Positions 36,640 to 45,349 of a stretch of 64,000 nucleotides of DNA are shown here, in pieces; positions within the stretch are counted from its first letter, which is position 1; every line of letters begins with the position of its first letter. The stretch comes from Comamonas testosteroni (lineage in GTDB: Bacteria; Pseudomonadota; Gammaproteobacteria; Burkholderiales; Burkholderiaceae_C), in contig NZ_CP129672.1 in assembly GCF_030505195.1 (NCBI RefSeq), positions 2,142,501 to 2,206,500 on the forward strand. Direction: 5' to 3'. The notes below the pieces were generated by a model, which was not told the DNA's origin, searched no databases, and saw nothing but the letters and a program-made list of their open reading frames with translations. Made by a program: the position numbers and the translations under genes.

Positions 36640-37599
36640 TCATATATCCAGGACCAGCCGCTCGCTCTTGCAGCCGGAGACGCAGACCATCATGACCTTG
36701 TTGCCGGCGCGCTCCTTGGGGCTGAGCACCGAGTCGCGGTGGTCGGGCACACCTTCCAGCACGCGGGTCTCGCACGAGCCGCAGACGCCTTCGCAGCAGC
36801 TGTGGTCCACATCGACACCGGCGTCCAGCAGTGTGTCCAGCAGGGACTTGTCGGGCGTGATCTCGATGAAGCGGCCGCTGCGCTTGAGCTCCACCGTGTA
36901 GTTGCTGCGCGCATCGGACGATGCCTTGACCTCCACCGGCGTGAAGCGCTCGATATGGGCATTGGCATGGCCGAGCTCGGCGCAGAACTTCTCGAAGGCA
37001 TCAAGCATGGGCGTGGGGCCGCAGGAATAGTGGTGCAGCCCCGCCTCGGGGGCGCGCTGCGCCAGCAATGCCCGCAGGTCGGGCGGGCCGCCCGCTTCCG
37101 CATCGAAATGCAGTTGCAGCGGCATGCCCAATGCCTGCAGCTCGTCCAGAAAGGCCGCGCTCTTGCGCTCGCGCGCAAAGTACAGCATCTCGAACGAATG
37201 TCCCTGGGCCTTGAGCCGGCGTGCCATGCACAGCATGGGCGTGATGCCGATGCCGCCGGCCACCAGCACCGAGTGCGTTGCCGCCTCGTCGAGCGCGAAG
37301 TGGTTGCGCGGCTCCGAGATGGTGATGGGCATGCCCACGCGCAGCGACTCGTGCACGCAGCGCGAGCCGCCACGGCTGGCGCGGTCGCGCAGCACGCCGA
37401 CCACGTAGCGGTGGCGCTCGCGGCTGTCGTTGGACAGGGAATAGCTGCGCACCAGCCCGTTGGGCAGGTGCAGATCGATATGCGAGCCGGCCGTGAAAGC
37501 CGGGAACTCGCCGCCATCGACCGGGCGCAGCTCCACGCTGATGGTGTCCTGGGCCTCGAAGCGCAGCGTGTGCACAAAGGCCTGCAAGCTGTTGCTCAT
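36640..37599 (-). CDS. Oxygenase reductase, FMN/NAD(P)H and plant-type [2Fe-2S] (VanB/phthalate-dioxygenase-reductase type)
   Basis: Passes electrons from NAD(P)H to the adjacent Rieske oxygenase. The 319 residues show the three-domain order of class IA reductases: flavin domain with RSYSLSN (51-57), nucleotide domain with GGIGITPML (115-123), and a C-terminal [2Fe-2S] domain with Cys268, Cys273, Cys276 and Cys306. The start overlaps the oxygenase stop by four bases (ATGA), so the two subunits are made in a coupled way. Vanillate demethylase and phthalate or phenoxybenzoate dioxygenase reductases share this layout. Confidence 0.93.
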   Translation of the reverse strand: MSNSLQAFVHTLRFEAQDTISVELRPVDGGEFPAFTAGSHIDLHLPNGLVRSYSLSNDSRERHRYVVGVLRDRASRGGSRCVHESLRVGMPITISEPRNHFALDEAATHSVLVAGGIGITPMLCMARRLKAQGHSFEMLYFARERKSAAFLDELQALGMPLQLHFDAEAGGPPDLRALLAQRAPEAGLHHYSCGPTPMLDAFEKFCAELGHANAHIERFTPVEVKASSDARSNYTVELKRSGRFIEITPDKSLLDTLLDAGVDVDHSCCEGVCGSCETRVLEGVPDHRDSVLSPKERAGNKVMMVCVSGCKSERLVLDI

Positions 37600-38621
37600 G
37601 ATGCGATGCCTTCGTCGATCTGTTCCTGGGCCTGACGACGCAGGTGGCGGCGCAGGCGCACCAGGCCGATGTCATGCTGGTAGAGGTTCTCGCGCTCGTT
37701 GGCGTCGGCTTCCATCTGCTCCATCATGATGCGGTCCTGCTCCAGCACGGCCCAGTGACGAGCCTCAAGGCGGTTGCGGTAGAGGAAGCGCCAGGTGTCG
37801 CGCATCCAGCCCTGCACCTTGCGTGCGCGCCAGAAGAACACGGCGCACAGATCGGCGCTGATGGGCGTGACGCAGGCCACGATGGCGAAGTTGCCGCCAG
37901 GGCCGCCGGTCTTGGGGTACGGAATCTCCAGGCGCATCCACTGCACGCCGGTTTCGCCGTATTCGGTCCAGTCGAAGTTCACGCCACGCTGGCCGACCTT
38001 CTCGAACACAAAGCCGTGATCGGTGTCACGCACCTGGAAGCTGGCCTTGCTGTCGCCCTCGGCCATGGAGTGCGACTGCTTGTGCAGGAAGGTGCCGTGC
38101 ATGGGGTCCATGACGTTGTCCAGCGCGTAGCGGTAGTCGCTGCGCCACTCGGCATAGCACAGGAAGTTCGAGTACTCGGGTGAGCTCAGCTCCTCGGGCA
38201 AGGAGAACTCGGGAGCCTCGTCCACATGCTTGTCGCTGTTGTAGAGAAAGATCGCACCGTGCATCTCGCGCACATGGAAGGCCAGCGCGGCGCGCGAGCC
38301 TTCGAGCTTGCAGCCGGGGCTGCCGGGCACCTTGGTCACCGTGCCGTCGCAGCGCACTTCCACGCCGTGGTAGGGGCAGGCCAGGCGGTCGCCCAGGATC
38401 ACGCCCTGGGACAACGGCGCGCCGCGGTGCGGGCAGTGGTCTTCCAGCGCATGTACCTGGCCGGCGGCATCGCGCCACAGCGCGATCTTGCGGCCGAAGC
38501 GGCGCAGCGAGACGGGCTCGGTCTTGACGAAACCCGAAGGGCAGACCGCATACCAGAGGTTCTTCAGACCCGTGTTGAGCAAACGGTCCACCGGATCGAT
38601 GGTGATGGTTTGTACGTTCAT
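37596..38621 (-). CDS. Rieske non-heme iron oxygenase, large subunit
   Basis: Oxygenase of a two-component system, 341 residues. The Rieske cluster is bound by CPHRG (Cys63, His65) and CPYHG (Cys82, His85). The mononuclear iron site is DNVMDPMHGTFLH with Asp168/Asp172, His175 and His180. Length and partner point to the vanillate demethylase / phthalate / phenoxybenzoate group (homomeric alpha, no beta subunit). It would hydroxylate or demethylate an aromatic acid. The substrate cannot be read from sequence. It follows the small HTH-like gene by 24 bases. Confidence 0.92.
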   Translation of the reverse strand: MNVQTITIDPVDRLLNTGLKNLWYAVCPSGFVKTEPVSLRRFGRKIALWRDAAGQVHALEDHCPHRGAPLSQGVILGDRLACPYHGVEVRCDGTVTKVPGSPGCKLEGSRAALAFHVREMHGAIFLYNSDKHVDEAPEFSLPEELSSPEYSNFLCYAEWRSDYRYALDNVMDPMHGTFLHKQSHSMAEGDSKASFQVRDTDHGFVFEKVGQRGVNFDWTEYGETGVQWMRLEIPYPKTGGPGGNFAIVACVTPISADLCAVFFWRARKVQGWMRDTWRFLYRNRLEARHWAVLEQDRIMMEQMEADANERENLYQHDIGLVRLRRHLRRQAQEQIDEGIAS

Positions 38622-38645
38622 GGAGTACTCCTGTCCTGTTCTGTC

Positions 38646-38867
38646 TCAATAGCCCAGCCGGGCCATCAGCGCCTGAAAGCTGTCTTCGGTCCAGGGCTCG
38701 CCGTTCTCGCCGGCCGGGCCGCTGCGGTTGATGTAGGCCACCAGTTCGGGCAGCGTCTGCACGCCCTCGCCGAAGGCACGCTCAATGGAGTCGCCCAGCA
38801 GGTCCTCAAACAGGGTGGAGGCGCGCTCGCGCGCCTGATGCGGCTCGAGATATCGATCAGCGGCCAT
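38646..38867 (-). CDS. Small recombinase-like helix-turn-helix protein
   Basis: A 73-residue protein, start MAADRYLEPHQARERA, with AAGGAGAG 4-5 bases before the ATG. Residues 36-73 (TLPELVAYINRSG, then GEPWTEDSFQALMARLG) resemble the helix-turn-helix of serine-recombinase tails (LPEIARYLN..G.PWT..S). There is no catalytic recombinase domain. It is the first gene of the Rieske operon and could be a regulator or an assembly partner of the oxygenase. A GTG/ATG 15 codons upstream is less likely. Confidence 0.7.
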   Translation of the reverse strand: MAADRYLEPHQARERASTLFEDLLGDSIERAFGEGVQTLPELVAYINRSGPAGENGEPWTEDSFQALMARLGY

Positions 38868-38969
38868 GGTTCTCTCCTTCGAAAACTGTCTTGAATCGTG
38901 GTTTGGTTTCATTGCCCGGAGCGTTGCCCTTCACCCATATCGCGTGAATCTGGCGCAGCCCGACCTCAG

Positions 38970-39048
38970 GGACACCAAGGAAGGGCCGCCCCGCACCGAG
39001 GGTGTCGTCCCCCATGGGGGAAGGCGCGAAGCGACTCAGGGGGTAGGT
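38970..39048 (-). repeat. Family A 3'-end repeat behind the first Bug gene
   Basis: Short form of the repeat lacking the long internal arm: minus strand CCCCCTGAGTCGCTTCGCGC, CTTCCCCCATGGGGGACGAC, ACCCTCGGTGCGGGGCGGCC. The CCCCCATGGGGG core is a perfect palindrome. It lies 3 bases past the Bug stop. Confidence 0.85.
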
Positions 39049-39051
39049 CAT

Positions 39052-40029
39052 TCAATCAGCCCGGATATCCAGGTCTTTGATCAGCTTGCCGAAGCGGTTG
39101 TAGTCGGCAGCATTGGTCTTTTCCAGACGTGCCGGCTCGCCGCCTGCGGGCAGAGCGCCGAAGGCCGCCATCTTGGAGACCACGTCGGGCATCCTCAGAA
39201 TTTCATTGAGGTGGGTGTTCAGCAGCTTGACGGTCTCGGGCTTCATGCCCTTGGGGCCGAACAGGCCTTGCCAGGCCGACACTTCCACGTCCTTGACGCC
39301 CTGCTCGGCCAGCGTGGGCACATTCGGTGCCAGCGGACTGCGCTGCGCATCGGCCACGGCCAGCACGTTGACCTTGCCGCCCGCGTAGGGCGCGATGGGC
39401 CCCCAGGTCATGAAGGTCGTAGGCACATGGCCGCCGATCAGGTCGTTGACTGCGGGAGCCACGCCCTTGTAGGGAATGTGGGACAGCTTGGTGCCTGCGG
39501 CCTTGTTGAACATCTCGCCCAGGATGTGCATGGGCGAGCCGCTGCCGGGGCTGGCATAGGTCAGGCCGTCGCGCTTGCCCTGGCTCGCCAGGGTCTTGAT
39601 GTCCTTGATGCCCGAGCCCTGGCTGGCAGCCACGAACATGGGCTGCACGCTGGTCTGCACGATGGGCGTGAAGCCGCCGAGCACATCGTAGCTCGAACCC
39701 GCATTGGTCTTGAGCACGAACTGGGCGATGGCAAAGGTATTGGGTGCCAGCAGCAGGGTATAGCCGTCGGGCGCGGCCTTGGCCACATGCACGGTGCCGA
39801 TGGTGCCGCTGGCACCGGGCCGGTTGTCCACCACCACGGGCTGGCCCAGTCGCTGACCCAGCTTCTCGGCATACAGGCGCGCCATGGCATCGGTATCGCC
39901 GCCGGCCGGATAGGCCACGACGATGGTGATGGGCTTGCTCGGATAGGCTTGCGCCAGCGCGGAACCGGACATCTGGGCTGCAGCCAGCAATGCAGCAGTG
40001 ATAACTACCTGGCGACGAATGTTTTTCAT
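39052..40029 (-). CDS. Bug/TctC-family periplasmic binding protein
   Basis: Periplasmic solute receptor of the tripartite tricarboxylate transporter class, 325 residues. It has a signal peptide ending near SALAQ (residue 27), then YPSKPITIVVAYPAGGDTDAMAR, the Bug signature, and NRPGASGTIGTVHVAKAAPDGYTLL near 70. No TctA/TctB membrane genes are in the window, as is usual for the many orphan Bug proteins of this order. Position between the oxygenase and dioxygenase genes suggests capture of the pathway substrate or sensing of it. Confidence 0.92.
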   Translation of the reverse strand: MKNIRRQVVITAALLAAAQMSGSALAQAYPSKPITIVVAYPAGGDTDAMARLYAEKLGQRLGQPVVVDNRPGASGTIGTVHVAKAAPDGYTLLLAPNTFAIAQFVLKTNAGSSYDVLGGFTPIVQTSVQPMFVAASQGSGIKDIKTLASQGKRDGLTYASPGSGSPMHILGEMFNKAAGTKLSHIPYKGVAPAVNDLIGGHVPTTFMTWGPIAPYAGGKVNVLAVADAQRSPLAPNVPTLAEQGVKDVEVSAWQGLFGPKGMKPETVKLLNTHLNEILRMPDVVSKMAAFGALPAGGEPARLEKTNAADYNRFGKLIKDLDIRAD

Positions 40030-40098
40030 GAAATAGCCCGTGGGGTTGTGGTTAAGCCTCTAGCCAGCCAGAGGATCTGGAGAATTCGCTCACATCAG

Positions 40099-40215
40099 AG
40101 ACACCGAGCAAGGGCCTGAGCCGGCCGCACCGCCCCGCACCGCCCCGCAGCGCGGGTGTTGTCCCCCTCCCGCGAAGCGAGAGAGGGGGAAGGCGCGAAG
40201 CGACTCAGAGGGTGT
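40099..40215 (-). repeat. Family A 3'-end repeat behind the VOC dioxygenase gene
   Basis: Long form: minus strand ACACCCTCTGAGTCGCTTCG, CGCCTTCCCCCTCTCTCGCT, TCGCGGGAGGGGGACAACAC, then a GC-rich tail with duplicated GCGGTGCGGGGCGG. It begins right after the stop codon. Confidence 0.85.
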
Positions 40216-40216
40216 T

Positions 40217-41188
40217 TCATTTCTTGTCTGTCAGGAACTTGCCGTCGGCAGCGCCCACGCCCTTCTGGCGCCGGGTGTTGCCGTCCAGGCCGCCGTCGAT
40301 GGCCCATTCGGCGAACACTGTCGGACCGGGCTCGAACTCGCGCGGCTGCCATTCGGCCGTGAGCTGGTCCTCGTCGGCGTAGTACTCGACCAGTGCACCG
40401 GCCGGATTCTTGAAGTACCAGAAATAGGCCGAGGACACGGGGTGGCGACCCGGGCCGAGCTGGGTGTCCCAGCCGCAGCGCGAGATGTGCATGCCACCGC
40501 CGAAGACCTCGTGGATGTCGCGCACGGTGAAGGCCACATGGTTCAGGCCTGCATGCTTGTCAGGGCGCTGCAGCAAGAAGATGTCATGGTGGCCACCGTC
40601 GGGCGCGGTGCGCAGAAAGGCGCCGCGCTCTGGGTAGCGGTCCGAGGCCGCAAAGCCGAAGTTCTCCACATAGAAGCGCTCGCAGGCCTGCACGTCGCGG
40701 ACGAAGAACACCACATGGCCAACCTCGATGGGCTGGGCGCGTTCGTAGGCCGGGCTGGCCTGGTTGACGCGACCCTTGCGGTCCCAGGTGTTGTACTCGG
40801 CGCTTTGCATCTGCACATCGCGCTTTTGCGTGAGCTGCAGCCGCACGGCCAGTCCGTTGGGGTCGGTGCAACCGATGCGTCCGCCGTTCGGGCCGCCCTG
40901 CTTCACAAAGCCCGGCAGCTGAGCGATACGGCCTTCGTAGAGGGCCAGGTCGGCTTCGCTTTCCACGCCCCAGACCACCTCGCGCAGCGTGGGTCCGGCT
41001 TCGATCGCGGGCGGCAGATCGGGATGCTCGGTGGCGGCCACGATCACGCGGCAGCCGTTGAGGGTCTCGAACACCAGCCGTTCGGCCTGCTCGTCGACCA
41101 GGCTCAGGCCCCAATCGAGGAAGAACTGGCGGCAGGCCGCCAGGTCGTCGGCGCCGTAGCTGATTTCGTCAATGCCCAGTACGCTCAT
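40217..41188 (-). CDS. Type I extradiol dioxygenase-like protein (VOC superfamily)
   Basis: 323 residues in two vicinal-oxygen-chelate halves, the architecture of BphC-type ring-cleaving dioxygenases. The C-terminal half keeps a complete 2-His-1-Glu iron site: GHVVFFV (His158), LNHVAFTV (His217) and ALVEYYAD (Glu268). The N-terminal half has no such ligands, as in that family. It would open a catechol-type ring next to the hydroxyls. I start at MSVLGIDEISYGADD with AAGGA upstream; 23 further in-frame residues upstream are not conserved-looking. Confidence 0.85.
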   Translation of the reverse strand: MSVLGIDEISYGADDLAACRQFFLDWGLSLVDEQAERLVFETLNGCRVIVAATEHPDLPPAIEAGPTLREVVWGVESEADLALYEGRIAQLPGFVKQGGPNGGRIGCTDPNGLAVRLQLTQKRDVQMQSAEYNTWDRKGRVNQASPAYERAQPIEVGHVVFFVRDVQACERFYVENFGFAASDRYPERGAFLRTAPDGGHHDIFLLQRPDKHAGLNHVAFTVRDIHEVFGGGMHISRCGWDTQLGPGRHPVSSAYFWYFKNPAGALVEYYADEDQLTAEWQPREFEPGPTVFAEWAIDGGLDGNTRRQKGVGAADGKFLTDKK

Positions 41189-41264
41189 AAAAAATCCTTT
41201 CTTTACCCGATCACACGCCATGCGCTGCCCACATCGCCTGCAACCGGCGCGATGCATCGGCGGA

Positions 41265-41372
41265 CGCCGAGCAAGGGCCGCCCCGCAGCAGGGGCTGCCC
41301 CAGCGAAGGTGTCGTCCCCCTCCCGCGCAGCGAGAGAGGGGGAAGGCGCGAAGCGACTCAGGGGGTGTTGCA
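41265..41372 (-). repeat. Family A 3'-end repeat behind the aldehyde dehydrogenase gene
   Basis: Well-preserved long form: minus strand ACACCCCCTGAGTCGCTTCG, CGCCTTCCCCCTCTCTCGCT, GCGCGGGAGGGGGACGACAC, CTTCGC, then one GCTGGGGCAGCCCC unit like those tandemly repeated behind corA. Confidence 0.88.
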
Positions 41373-41374
41373 TC

Positions 41375-42850
41375 TCAATTCGCCCAAGCGATGGGGCTCT
41401 CGTTCAAGCCCCAGTACAGGCTTTTCTGCTCCATGTACTGCTGTATGCCCAGACGGCCTTTTTCACGGCCCAGGCCGCTGTCGCGCCAGCCGCCGAAGGG
41501 TGTGGAGATGGAGAACTGCTTGTAGGTGTTGATCCACACGGTGCCGGCCTGCACGGCGCGGCCTATGCGCCAGGCGGCCTTGTAGTCGCGCGTCCAGATG
41601 CCGGCGGCCAGCGCGTAGACGCTGTCGTTGGCTTGCTCAAGCAGGGCCTCCTCGTCGTCGAAGGGCATGGCCACGAGCACGGGGCCGAAGATCTCCTGCT
41701 GGCAGATCTGGTCGTTGTTGGTCACGCCTTCGAGGATGGTCGGGCGGTAGTAGTAGCCGCGCTCGTACAGCGCGCCCTCGGGGCGGTGGCCGCCGGTGCG
41801 CAGCCGGCCGCCTTCGGACAGGCCCAGCTGCACATAGCTTTCGATGGATTCGCGGTGCCTGGCGGTGATCAGCGGGCCCATCTGGGTGCGCTCGTCGGCC
41901 GGATCGCCCACGCGCAAGGCGGCGGCCTTGGCCGTGAGGCGCTCCATGAAGTCGCCGTAGAGCTTCCTCGCCACGAACAGGCGCGAACCGGCGATGCAGG
42001 ACTCGCCCGAGGAGCTGAAGATGCCGTAGAGCACGCCGTTGACGGCGTGGTCGAGATCGGCGTCCTCCAGCACCATGGTGGCCGACTTGCCGCCCAGCTC
42101 CAGAGAGACGGGCATCATCTTGTCGGCCGCGATGCGGGCGATGTGCTTGCCCGTGGAAGTGCCGCCTGTGAAGGACACGCGCTTGACCAGCGGGTGCTTG
42201 GTGATGGCGTCGCCGATCACCGAGCCGCGACCGGGCAGCACGCTGACGATGCCCTTCGGAACACCCGCTTCCTCGCAGATCCGGGCCAGCTCCAGCGCCA
42301 GCAGCGGCGTGGCTTCGGCAGGCTTGACGACCACGGCATTGCCGGCGGCCAGCGCGGGAGCGAGCTTTTGCGCCTCGCTGGCAATGGGCGAGTTCCACGG
42401 CGTGATGGCCGCGACCACGCCCATGGGCTCGTAGACGCTCATGGTCATGAAGTCGCCACGCGAGGGCGTGATGGTCTCTTCCATGGTCTCGCAGGCCGCA
42501 GCGAAGAACTGGAAGGTGCCGGCGGCGCTGGCCACCAGGGCGCGCGTCTCGCTGATGGGCTTGCCGTTATCGAGGCGCTGCAGCTGGGCCAGAGGCTCGG
42601 CGCGCTCACGGATCAGCTGGGCCACGCGGTGCAGCACGGCGGCGCGCTCATGGGGCTTTTTCTGGGCCCAGCCGCTGGTGCGGAAGGCATGGTCGGCCTT
42701 CTCTATGGCCTCTTGCACATCGGCCAGGCTGGGGGCGCGCAGGCGGCCCACCACCTCGCCGGTCGCGGGGTAGAGCGAGGCGGACTCATCGCCGCCGCCA
42801 AGACGCCATTCGCCGCCGATATTGATGGGGAGCAGTTCTAGCTTGGACAT
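41375..42850 (-). CDS. NAD(P)-dependent aldehyde dehydrogenase
   Basis: Oxidises an aldehyde to an acid, 491 residues. The active site is complete: PWNSP with Asn153, Lys176 in VVKPAE, GG(T)STGK near 229-235, Glu251 in LELGGKS and nucleophile Cys285 in SGESC. The cysteine motif has GESC where most class members have GQxC. GAGGAG precedes the ATG and only 11 bases separate it from the ThDP enzyme, so both are made from one transcript. A decarboxylase followed by an aldehyde dehydrogenase suggests conversion of a 2-oxo acid through its aldehyde to a shorter acid. Confidence 0.92.
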   Translation of the reverse strand: MSKLELLPINIGGEWRLGGGDESASLYPATGEVVGRLRAPSLADVQEAIEKADHAFRTSGWAQKKPHERAAVLHRVAQLIRERAEPLAQLQRLDNGKPISETRALVASAAGTFQFFAAACETMEETITPSRGDFMTMSVYEPMGVVAAITPWNSPIASEAQKLAPALAAGNAVVVKPAEATPLLALELARICEEAGVPKGIVSVLPGRGSVIGDAITKHPLVKRVSFTGGTSTGKHIARIAADKMMPVSLELGGKSATMVLEDADLDHAVNGVLYGIFSSSGESCIAGSRLFVARKLYGDFMERLTAKAAALRVGDPADERTQMGPLITARHRESIESYVQLGLSEGGRLRTGGHRPEGALYERGYYYRPTILEGVTNNDQICQQEIFGPVLVAMPFDDEEALLEQANDSVYALAAGIWTRDYKAAWRIGRAVQAGTVWINTYKQFSISTPFGGWRDSGLGREKGRLGIQQYMEQKSLYWGLNESPIAWAN

Positions 42851-42861
42851 GGTGAAACTCC

Positions 42862-44556
42862 TCACTGAGCCTTGGTGGTGGCCGGGATCTGATCGAGCTT
42901 GTTCACCGGCGGGCCCGAGAACGTGGTCTTGAAGCTGCCGATGGCGCGCATGTCGATCTCCAGCAGGAAGGGCCCCTTCCTGCCCCAGGCGCCTTCCAGC
43001 ACTGCGGGCAGCTCGTCGAGATGACTCACGCGGGCATGGGGCAGCTTGATGGATGCGCACAGCTGGGCGTAGTCGGGCGTGTGCAGCTCCACATAGCAGC
43101 GGCGGCCGCCGTAGGAGGCGTCCTGGATGTTCTGGATCACGCCATAGCGCTGGTCGTTCATCAGCACGATCATGGTGTCGCACTCTTCCTGCACCAGGGT
43201 GGCGAGCTCGCCCAGGTTCAGGATGAAGCCGCCGTCGCCGGCCAGGCCCAGGGTCTTGCGGCCCGAGCCGCTTTCGGCCGCGCCGATGGCCGCACCGATG
43301 GCCATGGGCATGCCCATGCCGATGCCGCCGCCCGTGGCGTGCACGCCGGCGTTGGGCGCGAAGAAGCGCAGCTCGCGGTTGCCCCAGGTGCTGTTGGAGA
43401 CGGTCACGTCACGCACCCAATTGAAGTTGCGACCCACGGCCTGCTGCAGCTGCTGCACCAGGGCGCTGTAGGGGCCCAGGCCGTCGCGCATGGTGGCCAC
43501 GACCTCGTCGTGCACCTGGCGCAGGTCGGCCAGCAGCTCGGGGTCGGCCTTATAGCCGCGCGCTTCCAGGCGGTCGGCCAGGCCGTTCAGGGCCAGGGCC
43601 GAGTCGCCGCAGACAAAGCCGTCATCCCTATAGCAGCGGCCCTGCTGGGCGGCGTCCACATCGATGCGCAGCAGCGGGCGCGGCAGCTTGAGTTCGTACT
43701 TCAGCGTCTCGTTGCTGCGCAGGCGCGTGCCCACGGCCAGCATGGCGTCGCAGCGCTGGTAGAAGGCTTCGACGGGCTTCTGGATGTTGTAGGCGCCCAG
43801 TGAGGCCGGGTCGTCCTCGGGCACGATGCCGCGGCCCTGGCCGGTGCTCACGATGCCGAAGCCCAGGGCCTTCAGGCGCTGCACCGCAGCACCGGCATGG
43901 CGGGCGCCGCCGCCCAGCCACAGCAGCGGACGCCTGGCCTTGGCCAGTTGCTCGGCCAGCGCATCGAGCGCGGCCTCGCCGGGAGCCAGCACCGCCACCG
44001 GCAGCGGCGACAGGTCGGCGGGCATGGCGATCAGCGCCTGCTGGATGTCGATGGGGATCTCCACACTGACCGGGCCCGTAGGGGCAGTCATCGCGGTCTG
44101 CACCGCAGCCTTGAGCGTGGACAGGCAGGTCTCGGCGCTCAGCACGCGGAAAGCGGCCTTGGAGACGGACTTCAGCATGGTCAGCTGGTCCGGCGCCTCG
44201 TGGATGTACGACAGCTTCTTGTCCAGATACTGGGTCTCGATCTGGCCCGTGATGTGCAAGAGCGGCGTGCCGGCCGTATAGGCTTCCACCAGGCTGCCGG
44301 CGATGTTGCCGGAGGCCGGGCCGGTGCTGGTGATGCACACACCCAGGCTGGATGTGGAGCGCGCGCAGGCGTCGGCCATATTGCCGGCGCCTGCCTCGCC
44401 GCGCGCCATCACGAAGCGCACCTTGCCGCGAGCAAACATCGCATCGAGGATGGGCATGTTGTGGATGGAGATCACCCCGAAGGCAGCCTTCACGTCGCAA
44501 TGCTCGAGGAATTCGGCGACGGCAGCGCCCACGGTGATTTGATTTTGCTTAGGCAT
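42862..44556 (-). CDS. Thiamine diphosphate-dependent enzyme (acetolactate-synthase/benzoylformate-decarboxylase-like)
   Basis: A 564-residue three-domain ThDP enzyme. Catalytic Glu54 is in ARGEAGAGNMADA, the central domain spans about 195-330, and the ThDP/Mg motif runs from GDGGF (440) to Asn467 in LMNDQRYG. It lacks features that would single out acetolactate synthase, and no small regulatory subunit is nearby, so a 2-oxo-acid decarboxylase or carboligase role in the pathway is more likely. Its ATG lies within the end of the SDR gene (8-base overlap), indicating translational coupling. The longer frame is a shadow. Confidence 0.88.
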   Translation of the reverse strand: MPKQNQITVGAAVAEFLEHCDVKAAFGVISIHNMPILDAMFARGKVRFVMARGEAGAGNMADACARSTSSLGVCITSTGPASGNIAGSLVEAYTAGTPLLHITGQIETQYLDKKLSYIHEAPDQLTMLKSVSKAAFRVLSAETCLSTLKAAVQTAMTAPTGPVSVEIPIDIQQALIAMPADLSPLPVAVLAPGEAALDALAEQLAKARRPLLWLGGGARHAGAAVQRLKALGFGIVSTGQGRGIVPEDDPASLGAYNIQKPVEAFYQRCDAMLAVGTRLRSNETLKYELKLPRPLLRIDVDAAQQGRCYRDDGFVCGDSALALNGLADRLEARGYKADPELLADLRQVHDEVVATMRDGLGPYSALVQQLQQAVGRNFNWVRDVTVSNSTWGNRELRFFAPNAGVHATGGGIGMGMPMAIGAAIGAAESGSGRKTLGLAGDGGFILNLGELATLVQEECDTMIVLMNDQRYGVIQNIQDASYGGRRCYVELHTPDYAQLCASIKLPHARVSHLDELPAVLEGAWGRKGPFLLEIDMRAIGSFKTTFSGPPVNKLDQIPATTKAQ

Positions 44557-45349
44557 GACGAGAATGGCCTCCGGAAACGTCGATGTGGCTGCCCGTCGTG
44601 TACGACGACAGTGGCGTGGCAAGAAAGAAAATGGCGCGGGCCGCTTCGGCAGGCTTGCCAAGGCGCCCCATGGGGATGTGCTTTGTGCTTGCGAGCGCGC
44701 CGCTCCACTGCTCCCAGGTCTGGCTCTTGTCCTCGCGCGCTTCGAAGCGGCGGCGCCACTGGCCGGACTCGATCAGGCCGACCAGGATGCCGTTGACGCG
44801 TATGCCCTTGGGCGCGAACTCGGTGGCCATGGAGCGCACCAGGTTCTTGAGGCCGGCACGCGCCGCCGAGGTCGCCACCATATGCGGCTCCGGCTGGGAG
44901 GCCAGCAGCGAGTTCACGCAGACAATCGCCGACTCGCTGCCGCGTTCGAGCTGGGGCAGAAAGGCGCGCGTGGGATGCAGCACCGAGAAGAACTTCAGGT
45001 GCAGCTCCTCGGTCCAGGCTTCGTCGCTGGTGTTCTCGAAGGTGGAGACACGGCCCTGACCGGCGTTGTTGATGAGGATGGAAGCCGGGCCAAGAGCCGC
45101 TTCACTGGCGCGGGCGAACTGCTGCACCTGCCCGGCATCGAGCACGTCGCAGGCCTGTGCGAACAGGCGCTCGCGGGCCTCGGGGTGGCGCTCGAGCAGT
45201 TGCTCGACGGCCTGCTCCAGGCGCTCGGGATTGCGGCCGCACAGGGCCACGCGTGCGCCCTGGGCCAGCAGCAGCTCCACCGTGGCCAGGCCTATGCCGG
45301 AAGAGCCGCCAGTGACGACGGCCGTGGCGTCGAGTTTGAAATCATGCAT
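44549..45349 (-). CDS. Short-chain dehydrogenase/reductase family protein with altered active site
   Basis: 266 residues with a Rossmann fold: TGGSSGIG at 13-20, ILINNAGQG near 91, and Ser147. At the position of the catalytic YxxxK the sequence reads TSAAR, so Tyr is replaced by Thr160 and Lys by Arg164; the 13-residue spacing from Ser147 confirms the alignment. The fold and cofactor site look intact, so this is a divergent enzyme or a non-catalytic member, not a broken gene. It overlaps IclR at its start and the ThDP gene at its end by 8 bases each, so it sits in the middle of a tightly coupled operon. Confidence 0.88.
   Translation of the reverse strand: MHDFKLDATAVVTGGSSGIGLATVELLLAQGARVALCGRNPERLEQAVEQLLERHPEARERLFAQACDVLDAGQVQQFARASEAALGPASILINNAGQGRVSTFENTSDEAWTEELHLKFFSVLHPTRAFLPQLERGSESAIVCVNSLLASQPEPHMVATSAARAGLKNLVRSMATEFAPKGIRVNGILVGLIESGQWRRRFEAREDKSQTWEQWSGALASTKHIPMGRLGKPAEAARAIFFLATPLSSYTTGSHIDVSGGHSRHA

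Noticed and set aside
40442..42841. A plus-strand open frame of 799 codons opposite the VOC and aldehyde dehydrogenase genes
   Set aside because: It is antisense to genes with complete catalytic sites and runs through a family A repeat, which would not be coding.
42862..44556. Biosynthetic acetolactate synthase (ilvB/ilvG)
   Set aside because: No small subunit or ilvC is nearby and the gene is overlapped by catabolic genes under an IclR regulator; a pathway decarboxylase or carboligase is more plausible.
44549..45349. Calling the SDR gene a pseudogene because YxxxK is lost
   Set aside because: The frame is intact, the cofactor motif is preserved, and it overlaps its neighbours in a coupled operon, so it is more likely a divergent functional protein.
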